From the NCBI GenBank assembly GCA_015062825.1, contig SUTR01000005.1, positions 16,459 to 80,458 of the forward strand: a stretch of DNA of 64,000 nucleotides, in the 5' to 3' direction. Below are positions 18,663 to 26,050 of this stretch, in pieces. This DNA is from Methanosphaera stadtmanae (lineage in GTDB: Archaea > Methanobacteriota > Methanobacteria > Methanobacteriales > Methanobacteriaceae). Each line of letters starts with the position of its first letter. The first letter of the stretch is position 1. The notes under the pieces are model-generated. The model was given only the letters and a program-made list of their open reading frames with translations, was not told the DNA's origin and made no database searches. The translations under genes and the position numbers were made by a program.

Positions 18663-19694
18663 ATGAAGATTAGTGTAGATAATGAAAGAAAATTAATAGA
18701 AGAATTATTGCTTGCTTATGATGTAAAAGAAATAGAAGCTAGCATAGTAGCAGATGTTATTACAGATGGAGATTTAAAAGGATTTTCAACCCATGGAATA
18801 GGAAGATTTCCACAATACATAAAAAGCATCAAAGCAGGTACAATATTAACTGAAGGCGATTATGAAATAGAAAAAGAAACAGAAGCTACTGCTTTAATAA
18901 ATGGTAATCATAAGTTTGGACACTATGTTACAGTGAAAGCTATGGATTTAGCGGTGGAAAAAGCATCAAAAACTGGTATAGGTATTGTAGGTATACATGA
19001 CAGTAACCATTATGGAATAGCAGGATATTATTCTGATTTAGCATCAGTGCAGGATATGATTGGAATAGTAATATCAAATACAGAACCTGCAATGGCACCA
19101 TTTGGTGGAAAAAAAGCATTACTTGGAACTAATCCTATTACAATCAGCATACCTACAGATGACATCCACAGTTACATTTGTGTGGATATGGCAACAAGTA
19201 TAACTGCTCGTGGAAAATTACTTGAAGCAAAAAGGAAACAGGAACAAATTCCAGAAGGATTAGCATTAGACAAAGATGGAAAACCTACAACTGATCCTGA
19301 AGAAGGACTTGAAGGTTCAATATTACCATTTGGTGGATTCAAAGGATATGCATTAGCATTTATGTTTGAATTACTGGCAGGACCACTAGTAGGTGCTGCA
19401 GTAGGAGACAAAGTCCAAGGTACAGCTACTCCTGATGAAATGTGTACAAAAGGAGATTTATTAATTGTAATAGATCCTGAACACTTTGCAGGTTCAATGA
19501 AATTCAAATTTTATGTAGATCAATTTGTAAGAGAAATCAGAGAAGAAAATGGAGTTATACCAGGTGACCGTGAAATAGAAAATATGAATATTGCACATGA
19601 AAATGGCATAACCATTGATGAAACATTACATGAACAATTAACATCCATAGCTAATGAAAAAGGATTAAATATTGAAGAATATTTTGAAGAATAA
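18663..19694 (+). CDS. comC: Malate/L-lactate dehydrogenase family protein, probably L-sulfolactate dehydrogenase ComC
   Basis: NAD(P)-dependent dehydrogenase of the type-2 malate/lactate family. In coenzyme M synthesis ComC oxidises sulfolactate to sulfopyruvate. Family marks are FSTHGIGRFPQYI (near residue 38), GIVGIHDSNHYGIAGYY with the catalytic His, GTNPITISIPT, and GFKGYALAFMFELL near residue 220. Length is 343 aa. GGAGA at 18651-18655 places the start at the ATG 18663; the longer frame (18636) overlaps purM. Malate dehydrogenase is the alternative by homology alone, but comD and comE directly downstream favour ComC. Confidence 0.8.
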   Translation: MKISVDNERKLIEELLLAYDVKEIEASIVADVITDGDLKGFSTHGIGRFPQYIKSIKAGTILTEGDYEIEKETEATALINGNHKFGHYVTVKAMDLAVEKASKTGIGIVGIHDSNHYGIAGYYSDLASVQDMIGIVISNTEPAMAPFGGKKALLGTNPITISIPTDDIHSYICVDMATSITARGKLLEAKRKQEQIPEGLALDKDGKPTTDPEEGLEGSILPFGGFKGYALAFMFELLAGPLVGAAVGDKVQGTATPDEMCTKGDLLIVIDPEHFAGSMKFKFYVDQFVREIREENGVIPGDREIENMNIAHENGITIDETLHEQLTSIANEKGLNIEEYFEE

Positions 19695-19710
19695 ACACTA
19701 TCTTCATATG

Positions 19711-19739
19711 ACCTCCCCTCTTTAAAAAACTTTTTTTTT
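19711..19739 (+). terminator. ACCTCC element and T9 after comC
   Basis: ACCTCC (19711-19716) lies 16 nt after the stop and T9 at 19731-19739. It separates comC from comD, so comDE may be transcribed partly or wholly from its own promoter. Confidence 0.45.
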
Positions 19740-19808
19740 CGGAAACTTTAAATATTTTTAATAAAAAATTTAGTACTAATTCACTAATAAAATGAGGATG
19801 AACTGAAC

Positions 19809-20315
19809 ATGGATAGTACTGATGTAATATACAACGGTTTAAAAGAAGCAGGAATAAATTTTATAGTAAGTGTACCCTGTGCTAATCTAAAAAAATTACT
19901 AGAATTAATAGATGAGGATGATGATATCAGACATGTCCCGGTAACTAGAGAAGAAGAGGGATTTGGAATATGTGCCGGTGCATATATGGGTGGAATGAAA
20001 CCTGCCATCCTTATGCAAAATTCAGGACTAGGCAATAGCATTAACGTACTAACATCACTGATGAAACTATACAACTTTCCAGTGTTAATGATTATTAGTC
20101 ATAGAGGAACTTTTGGCGAAGGAATATGTGGACAAGTTCCAATGAGCAAAGCCACTACAAAAATTTTAGATAGTATGGATTTTATCTATGAAAAGATAAA
20201 TTATCCTAATGAATCTACAGATAAAATAAAAAAGGCATGGAATTTAGCTAGCATTACAGAAGAACCTATAGCACTATTATTTGAGATTAGTTACTGGTCA
20301 AGGAGTGTTGAATAA
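19809..20315 (+). CDS. comD: Sulfopyruvate decarboxylase subunit alpha ComD
   Basis: Alpha chain of the ThDP-dependent decarboxylase that turns sulfopyruvate into sulfoacetaldehyde in coenzyme M synthesis. The 168-aa chain matches the N-terminal (Pyr) domain of ThDP enzymes: [12 protein letters not shown] near the start and the catalytic-site Glu in [31 protein letters not shown] lines the active site. GAGGATGA precedes the ATG. The stop overlaps the first base of comE (TAATG), the usual coupling of the two subunits. Confidence 0.92.
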   Translation: MDSTDVIYNGLKEAGINFIVSVPCANLKKLLELIDEDDDIRHVPVTREEEGFGICAGAYMGGMKPAILMQNSGLGNSINVLTSLMKLYNFPVLMIISHRGTFGEGICGQVPMSKATTKILDSMDFIYEKINYPNESTDKIKKAWNLASITEEPIALLFEISYWSRSVE

Positions 20316-20887
20316 TGAAAAGATATGATGCAATAAAAAAGATTGTTGAAGGATTAACTGATGAATTAATTATTTCAAATATTGGTATCCCATCAAAGGA
20401 ATTACATGAAATCAAGGATACTTCATGCAACTTTTATATGTTAGGTTCTATGGGAATGGCAACTCCTATAGGATTAGGTCTTTCACTAGCACTTGAAGAA
20501 AAAGAAGATGATAGAAAAATTATTGTTATAGATGGTGACGGATCTGTACTGATGAACTTTGGAGAATTAATTACTGTATATGCTCAAGATGCATCGAATT
20601 TAATTATTGCTTTAATTGACAATGAAGCATATGGGTCAACAGGTTCACAGAAAACATATTCTTCATTAATAAACATGTCAAATATTGCACGTAGTATTGG
20701 TTATAAAGAAGTATATTATATAGATGCAAAAGATTCTGTTGACGATATAGATATGAGCAAATATTTGAATAAAAAAGGCCCTATGATATTACACATCAAA
20801 GTTAATGCGGGAAATAGTGATGCACCAAATATAAAATACACTCCATCACAGATAAAAAATAGGTTCATTAAAGAAATAAATAAATAA
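20315..20887 (+). CDS. comE: Sulfopyruvate decarboxylase subunit beta ComE
   Basis: Beta chain, equivalent to the C-terminal ThDP-binding domain. The cofactor motif GDGSVLMNFGELITVYAQ (near residue 73) with the later IDNEAYGSTGSQ is the ThDP-Mg signature (GDG...N). SMGMATPIGLGLSLAL precedes it. It is 190 aa. Translation is coupled to comD by the TAATG junction. With ComD it completes the path from sulfolactate via ComC. The earlier genes comA and comB, and the later sulfoacetaldehyde-to-coenzyme-M step, are not in view. A short T7 tract follows the stop. Confidence 0.93.
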   Translation: MKRYDAIKKIVEGLTDELIISNIGIPSKELHEIKDTSCNFYMLGSMGMATPIGLGLSLALEEKEDDRKIIVIDGDGSVLMNFGELITVYAQDASNLIIALIDNEAYGSTGSQKTYSSLINMSNIARSIGYKEVYYIDAKDSVDDIDMSKYLNKKGPMILHIKVNAGNSDAPNIKYTPSQIKNRFIKEINK

Positions 20888-20902
20888 ACTCCATCCATTC
20901 AC

Positions 20903-20909
20903 TTTTTTT
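20903..20909 (+). terminator. T-tract after comE
   Basis: T7 15 nt past the stop, preceded by pyrimidine-rich CTCCATCC. It lies between the coenzyme M genes and the oppositely oriented tRNA cluster. Confidence 0.4.
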
Positions 20910-21013
20910 AAAATAAAAAATAATTGATTAAATTATAAATCATCAAATATACTTTAAACAATTATTAAAAATAAATCAATGAGAAAAATAGTTATAATAT
21001 AATAATAAAATAA

Positions 21014-21088
21014 TGCTCCGACCGGGATTCGAACCCGAGTCTTCGGCTCGAAAGGCCGAAATGATTGGCCGGACTACACTATCGGAGC
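21014..21088 (-). tRNA. tRNA-Glu (TTC), copy 1
   Basis: 75 nt; folds with acceptor GCTCCGA/TCGGAGC, loop CTTTCGA giving anticodon TTC, and T-arm GGTTCGAATCC. No CCA is encoded. Identical to the copy at 21502-21576. In this organism Glu-tRNA is also the substrate context for the GatB-containing pathway nearby. Confidence 0.96.
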
Positions 21089-21103
21089 TAAATAAAAAAA
21101 TTA

Positions 21104-21176
<73 letters not shown>

Positions 21177-21196
21177 AAATAAATACATATAAATAG

Positions 21197-21268
21197 GGCC
21201 GGGGCCGAGAATCGAACCCGAGTCGGAGGATCCACAGTCCAACAGTCTAACCACTAACCTACCCCGGC
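21197..21268 (-). tRNA. tRNA-His (GTG)
   Basis: 72 nt; acceptor GCCGGGG/CCCCGGC with C73, loop CTGTGGA (anticodon GTG), T-loop TTCGATT. Two oddities: the anticodon stem TTGGA/TCCTC pairs at only three positions, and the base before G1 is T rather than G, so the His identity base G-1 is not genomically encoded. No CCA encoded. Confidence 0.9.
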
Positions 21269-21305
21269 ATATAAATTAAAGGAAATAAATGTTCTTTTCC
21301 TTGAG

Positions 21306-21389
<84 letters not shown>

Positions 21390-21501
21390 ATATAAAAAAT
21401 TATATCCGCAAACCTTCTATTACTGGAATATTAACATTTATAAAATACTCTAGAATCTATAATTAATTAATAAATTTTAATAAAAGAAAGGTTCTAGAAA
21501 A

Positions 21502-21576
21502 TGCTCCGACCGGGATTCGAACCCGAGTCTTCGGCTCGAAAGGCCGAAATGATTGGCCGGACTACACTATCGGAGC
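21502..21576 (-). tRNA. tRNA-Glu (TTC), copy 2
   Basis: 75 nt, base-for-base identical to the copy at 21014-21088. About 110 AT-rich bases separate it from the Leu gene, enough for a separate promoter for the four distal tRNAs. Confidence 0.96.
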
Positions 21577-21584
21577 ATATGAAA

Positions 21585-21661
<77 letters not shown>

Positions 21662-21671
21662 AAAATTATAG

Positions 21672-21744
<73 letters not shown>

Positions 21745-21784
21745 ACACTTTCCATTTTACAATACTATTATATATGATTAATAG

Positions 21785-21792
21785 TATATAAA
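21785..21792 (-). promoter_or_regulatory. TATA box of the tRNA cluster
   Basis: TTTATATA on the minus strand, 41 nt upstream of the tRNA-Asn 5' end, consistent with a short 5' leader removed by RNase P. Confidence 0.5.
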
Positions 21793-21856
21793 TGTTACTC
21801 TAAAATACATATTTTTTAAGTATTGTTAAAGCACATAATAATGTATGTTTTAATAG

Positions 21857-21864
21857 TATATATA
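21857..21864 (+). promoter_or_regulatory. TATA box of the radical SAM gene
   Basis: AGTATATATACTT centred on 21861, about 100 nt upstream of the GTG start; it is itself a palindrome. Confidence 0.4.
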
Positions 21865-21962
21865 CTTAACGGTCTAATGTTTTTAATAATTAATAAAATA
21901 GTAAAATAAAGAAGAATAAATATTATAACAATGATTTAATATTTGCTTTAGGAGTAATTAAT

Positions 21963-22973
21963 GTGGATGTAATAGAAAAAATAAATAACAGAGAAATATT
22001 TGATTTACTAATAGAAGCTAATAATATTACAGAAAGAGTACATGGAAAAGATATTAGCTTAGAACGCGCAATATTCCTATCATGGTGGTGTGAAAAAGGA
22101 GATTGTAAATTTTGTTATATGTCATCCCAAAAAGATAGAATACAAGACCCTGATAAGGCAAGACGACATATAAAAGGAATTTATGCAGAAGCAGAATTGA
22201 CAAAACGTATGGGATGGAACATTGAATTCCTATCTGGAGGATATGGTGTTTACACGACCCAAGAAATTAAAGAAATATCCGAAACAATATATGATATAAC
22301 CGACAATCCTGTCTGGTTAAATATTGGAATAACCAACGAATTAGATCAATATGATGATGAAATTATAGGTGTTACAGGTGCTGTTGAAACGGCAAACCCC
22401 CAATTTCAACATGAAATTTGTCCTAGCAAATCATTAACCGATATTAAAAATATGCTAATACAAGCAGACCAATTAGGATATAAAAAAGCAATAACAATAA
22501 TTATAGGATTAGGTGAACAAATAGAACATTTAAATGATTTATTTAATCTTATTGAAGAATTAAACATTGATAGAATAATTTTCTATTCATTAAATCCACA
22601 TCCTGATACTGAATATCATCTAACACCACAACCAGCATCATTATATTATGCGAGCATTGTTGCAAGTGTAAGAATTAAATTCCCACATATAGAAATCATA
22701 ACAGGAACCTGGACGGACAACTTAGCAAACATAGGAGTACTTCTTAAAGCAGGAAGTAATGGACTAACAAAATTCCCATTATTTAAAATGTACGGTAATA
22801 GATTTGGAAGAAGAGTTGAAGAAGAAGTAAAATGGGCAAATCGAAATTTAATAGGAAGTTTTTCAGATTTAGAATTACTAAAACAGGGAAATAATTTACG
22901 TCCAGAATTAGATCCTTATATACAAAGATATATTAACATGTGTTATGAGAATAGAGATATCAAAAAAATATAA
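21963..22973 (+). CDS. Radical SAM protein, biotin-synthase-like, unknown function
   Basis: A 336-aa radical SAM barrel. The cluster motif is CEKGDCKFC near residue 48, i.e. C-x4-C-x2-C instead of the usual C-x3-C-x2-C. It is followed by YMSSQKDRIQDPDKARR, as in enzymes of the biotin synthase/HmdB group. ENPQFQHEICP-type residues after EFLSGGYG and the late EIITGTWTDNLAN fit a ThiH/BioB-like barrel. The start is GTG at 21963 with GGAG (21951-21954) 8 nt upstream. An out-of-frame ATG two bases earlier reads only three codons. I cannot name the substrate; a methanogen cofactor is a fair guess. Confidence 0.78.
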   Translation: MDVIEKINNREIFDLLIEANNITERVHGKDISLERAIFLSWWCEKGDCKFCYMSSQKDRIQDPDKARRHIKGIYAEAELTKRMGWNIEFLSGGYGVYTTQEIKEISETIYDITDNPVWLNIGITNELDQYDDEIIGVTGAVETANPQFQHEICPSKSLTDIKNMLIQADQLGYKKAITIIIGLGEQIEHLNDLFNLIEELNIDRIIFYSLNPHPDTEYHLTPQPASLYYASIVASVRIKFPHIEIITGTWTDNLANIGVLLKAGSNGLTKFPLFKMYGNRFGRRVEEEVKWANRNLIGSFSDLELLKQGNNLRPELDPYIQRYINMCYENRDIKKI

Positions 22974-23433
22974 TTTTAACCAAAACATTGAAATTTGCAT
23001 AAATATGAAAAAAGAAAAGAAATATGATTAGTTATTGATTTTAACTCAATTAATTCATTAAACTCTTTTTACTATTTTAACTAGCCAACTTTTTTTAAAC
23101 CAATTTAATATAATCCATTATTATAAAAAAAAATATTAAATTATTAGATTTTTATAATTTCAAAAAGATATAAAAATTAAGTAATAAATTAAATATGCAC
23201 TATTTTTAAGGACAATAATAAATTCTATAGTTATAAATTGAAAAAAATCTGAATAGATTTAAATAAGTTTAACCTATGTTTAATGAGAAAAAATCTAAAA
23301 ATTTAAATTAACTAAACAACATAATAAATATATAATATAAAATTTTGATTTTTCAAGAATAAATTTCAAATTATTTTAGACTAAAAACACATTTAAAGAA
23401 AGATTATATTTTGGAGGAATAACTATTACAGAT
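22974..23433. other. Intergenic region before gatB
   Basis: 460 bases, extremely AT-rich. TATA-like sequences near 23328-23342 probably drive gatB. GGAGG at 23413-23417 is the only notable ribosome-binding site. No gene or RNA-like segment is seen. Confidence 0.45.
23413..23418 (+). promoter_or_regulatory. Strong ribosome-binding site of gatB, badly spaced from the first ATG
   Basis: GGAGGA lies 7 nt (counting from GGAGG) before an in-frame ATT at 23425, but 16 nt before the first ATG at 23434. This makes ATT a possible initiation codon. Confidence 0.5.
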
Positions 23434-24792
23434 ATGATGTGTGGACTTGAAATCCACGTACAATTAAATACAAATTCAAAACTATTTTGTGGTTGTCAAA
23501 CAAACTACCAATCAGCAGATAACAACACCAATATCTGTCCAGTATGTTTAAATCAGCCAGGAGCAAAACCATTCCCAGTCAATCAATCAGCAATTGATAA
23601 TGCCATAAAAGTTGCATTAATGTTAGGCTGTGACATATCTGATGAAGTAATTTACTTTATGAGAAAACATTATGATTATCCTGATTTATCAAGTGGATAC
23701 CAGAGAACATCAGTTCCTGTAGGAATAAATGGTGAATTAAATGGTGTAAGAATACATGAAATCCACGTTGAAGAAGATCCAGGTCAATATAAACCAGATA
23801 GAGGAACAGTTGACTTTAACAGATCAGGAATTCCATTGATTGAAATTGTAACTGAACCTGATATGAAATCACCTGAAGAAGCAAGAAGCTTCCTGAATGA
23901 ATTAATTCGTGTACTAAATTATAGTGGAAGTGCTCGTGGTGAAGGAACCATGAGAGCAGACGTGAACATTTCCATTGAAGGTGGAAAAAGAGCAGAAGTA
24001 AAAAATGTAAACTCCATTAGAGGAGCATATAAAGTTCTTAAATTTGAATTAATCAGACAAAAAAATATTCTACGTAGAGGTGGAGAAGTACAACAAGAAA
24101 CACGTGCATATCTTGAGTCACAGATGATTACAGTTCCAATGAGATTAAAAGAAGATGCTGATGATTACAGATACATACCAGACCCTGATTTAGCACCTAT
24201 GAAAATAGACCCTGCTCATGTTGAAGAAATAAGAGAAAACATGCCAGAACCAGCACACCTTAAAACAGCTAGATTTGTAGAAGAATATGGTATTGATGAA
24301 GCTGATGCAAAAGTATTGACAAGTGAATTAGAGCTTGCAGATGCATTTGAAGAAGTATGTAAAGAAGCAGATCCTAATACTGCTGCAAGACTTATGAGAG
24401 ATGAATTGAAACGTGTTTTACATTACAATAAAATTCAATACTCTGAAAGTAAAATAACACCACAAGACATCATAGAATTAATTAATCTTATAGATACAAA
24501 ACAGGTTACACCAGAAGCTGCACATAAATTAATTGAACAAATGCCTGGAAATGAAAAAACACCAACTGAAATTGGTAAAGAAATGGATATTATAGGTGTA
24601 GTTGAAGATGATGCAGTAGCTAATGCAGTTCAAGAAGCAATAGACAATAATCCACAGGCTGTTACTGACTATAAAAATGGTAAGGAAAATGCTGTTAATT
24701 TCCTAGTTGGTCAAGTTATGAGATTAACAAAAGGTAAAGCGAATGCTGGTGAAACCAACAAAATGATTAGAGAAAAATTAGATTCACTCTAA
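23434..24792 (+). CDS. gatB: Asp-tRNA(Asn)/Glu-tRNA(Gln) amidotransferase subunit B
   Basis: Subunit B of the GatCAB amidotransferase, which amidates misacylated tRNA. Conserved segments are GLEIHVQLNTNSKLFC with CGC and CPVC zinc cysteines (residues ~4-40), and the ammonia-channel region HVEEDPGQ. RSGIPLIEIVTEPD, GEGTMRADVNISI and YRYIPDPDLAP also fit. The C-terminal YqeY-like tail has NFLVGQVMRLTKGKANAGETNKMI. The first ATG gives 452 aa. The Shine-Dalgarno spacing suggests that an ATT three codons upstream may be the real start (I/M-T-D-M-M-C-G). gatA and gatC are not in the window. It lies 37 nt before the CBS-ParB gene. Confidence 0.95.
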   Translation: MMCGLEIHVQLNTNSKLFCGCQTNYQSADNNTNICPVCLNQPGAKPFPVNQSAIDNAIKVALMLGCDISDEVIYFMRKHYDYPDLSSGYQRTSVPVGINGELNGVRIHEIHVEEDPGQYKPDRGTVDFNRSGIPLIEIVTEPDMKSPEEARSFLNELIRVLNYSGSARGEGTMRADVNISIEGGKRAEVKNVNSIRGAYKVLKFELIRQKNILRRGGEVQQETRAYLESQMITVPMRLKEDADDYRYIPDPDLAPMKIDPAHVEEIRENMPEPAHLKTARFVEEYGIDEADAKVLTSELELADAFEEVCKEADPNTAARLMRDELKRVLHYNKIQYSESKITPQDIIELINLIDTKQVTPEAAHKLIEQMPGNEKTPTEIGKEMDIIGVVEDDAVANAVQEAIDNNPQAVTDYKNGKENAVNFLVGQVMRLTKGKANAGETNKMIREKLDSL

Positions 24793-24829
24793 AATATTCT
24801 TCAAGTTAGATATTCAAGGAGAGATAAAG

Positions 24830-25636
24830 ATGAGTGATTATAAAAAAGTAAAAGATTACATGACACGCAATGTCATTTCTGTAAAGCCAGATATGACAAT
24901 TACAGAGATTAAAGAATTAATCAAACAAACAGGTCACGATGGATTTCCAGTAGAAGATGAAAATGGAATTGTTGGAATAATCACTGCTTCTGATATCCTT
25001 ATAAGAGATTTAACCCCCACAGTTAGGGGTATGATGTCAGATGACATAGTAATTGCTAATGAAGAGTTATCAATTAATGATGCAGCAAGAGTAATGTTTA
25101 GGATGGGAATTTCAAGATTGCCTGTTACTGATGAGAATAAAAAAGTATTGGGCATTATAACAAACACAGATATTCTAAGATCACATATTGAAAGATCAAC
25201 ACCTGAAAAAGTAGATCAGTTTAGGGGAACTTTAGAACAGTTATATGGTATAAAAACCAATGTTGATATGAAAACAGTCCCTATCAATGAATTAAAACCT
25301 ACCCAAGACAAAGTATATGCAGATGAATTACAAGGAAGAACATACGAAATAGAACGTGGTCTTGCAGAACCAATAATTTCTGTCCAAATAGATGATCACA
25401 AATATTTGGTTATTGATGGCCATCATAGACTTGTAGCATCTTATCAGATGGGAAATGATGAAATATCTGCATATGTAATTACATTAAGTGAAAAAATTAA
25501 GTTAGGTGTTGAAAAAACTGCTGAAAAAGAAGGAATTTACACAATAGATGATATTAACATTATAGCTGATGCACAACATCCATTGATAGCAATAACAGGA
25601 AGTTTAAGAGAAAAGAACACCACCATTAAGAAGTGA
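24830..25636 (+). CDS. CBS-domain pair fused to a ParB-like domain
   Basis: A 268-aa methanogen-type fusion. Residues 1-~120 are two CBS domains ([53 protein letters not shown]), which usually bind adenosine ligands. Residues ~150-225 resemble a ParB/Srx nuclease-like domain, with the signature [15 protein letters not shown]. Its role is unknown; a ligand-sensing regulatory or nucleotide-hydrolysing protein is possible. GGAGA lies before the ATG. The hisE gene starts right at its 3' end, suggesting co-transcription. Confidence 0.85.
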   Translation: MSDYKKVKDYMTRNVISVKPDMTITEIKELIKQTGHDGFPVEDENGIVGIITASDILIRDLTPTVRGMMSDDIVIANEELSINDAARVMFRMGISRLPVTDENKKVLGIITNTDILRSHIERSTPEKVDQFRGTLEQLYGIKTNVDMKTVPINELKPTQDKVYADELQGRTYEIERGLAEPIISVQIDDHKYLVIDGHHRLVASYQMGNDEISAYVITLSEKIKLGVEKTAEKEGIYTIDDINIIADAQHPLIAITGSLREKNTTIKK

Positions 25637-25641
25637 ATATA

Positions 25642-25929
25642 ATGAAAGATGAAATTATTAGAGAGGTATATGATACATTAGTAGATAGACGAGACAATCC
25701 TATCGATTCATATACATCCAAACTTATGCAAGATTCTGATAAAAAGGCAGAAGATAAAATTCTTGAAAAATTAGGTGAAGAGGCAACAGAAGTAATTCTT
25801 GCATCAAAAAATAATGAAGATCTTGTTCATGAATCAGCAGATTTAATATTCTTTACAATATTAAACCTTGCATATAAAGGAATAAGTATAGATGACTTGT
25901 TTGATGAACTAGAATCAAGACACAAATAG
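25642..25929 (+). CDS. hisE: Phosphoribosyl-ATP pyrophosphatase HisE
   Basis: Second step of histidine synthesis: hydrolysis of PR-ATP to PR-AMP. A 95-aa all-helical MazG-like protein with the metal-binding [13 protein letters not shown] helix (residues ~44-56) and [15 protein letters not shown] start at ATG 25642; a GTG at 25633 in the same frame overlaps the preceding stop. AAGTGA lies 5 nt upstream. No other his gene is nearby. Followed by ACCTCC and a T8 tract. Confidence 0.92.
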   Translation: MKDEIIREVYDTLVDRRDNPIDSYTSKLMQDSDKKAEDKILEKLGEEATEVILASKNNEDLVHESADLIFFTILNLAYKGISIDDLFDELESRHK

Positions 25930-25936
25930 AATATTG

Positions 25937-25963
25937 ACCTCCTTCCAATATAATCTTTTTTTT
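25937..25963 (+). terminator. ACCTCC element and T8 after hisE
   Basis: ACCTCC at 25937-25942, 7 nt after the stop, and T8 at 25956-25963. Confidence 0.45.
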
Positions 25964-26050
25964 CTAATAAAATTATAACTTTATAATTCAAAAAAAAATA
26001 TCATGCGAATATACATATTTTTAATATAATCCTCTAAATAATATATTAAT

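Noticed and set aside
20888-21013. rRNA or other GC-rich structured RNA near the tRNA cluster
   Set aside because: Apart from the seven tRNAs no GC-rich segment stands out in the surrounding AT-rich sequence.
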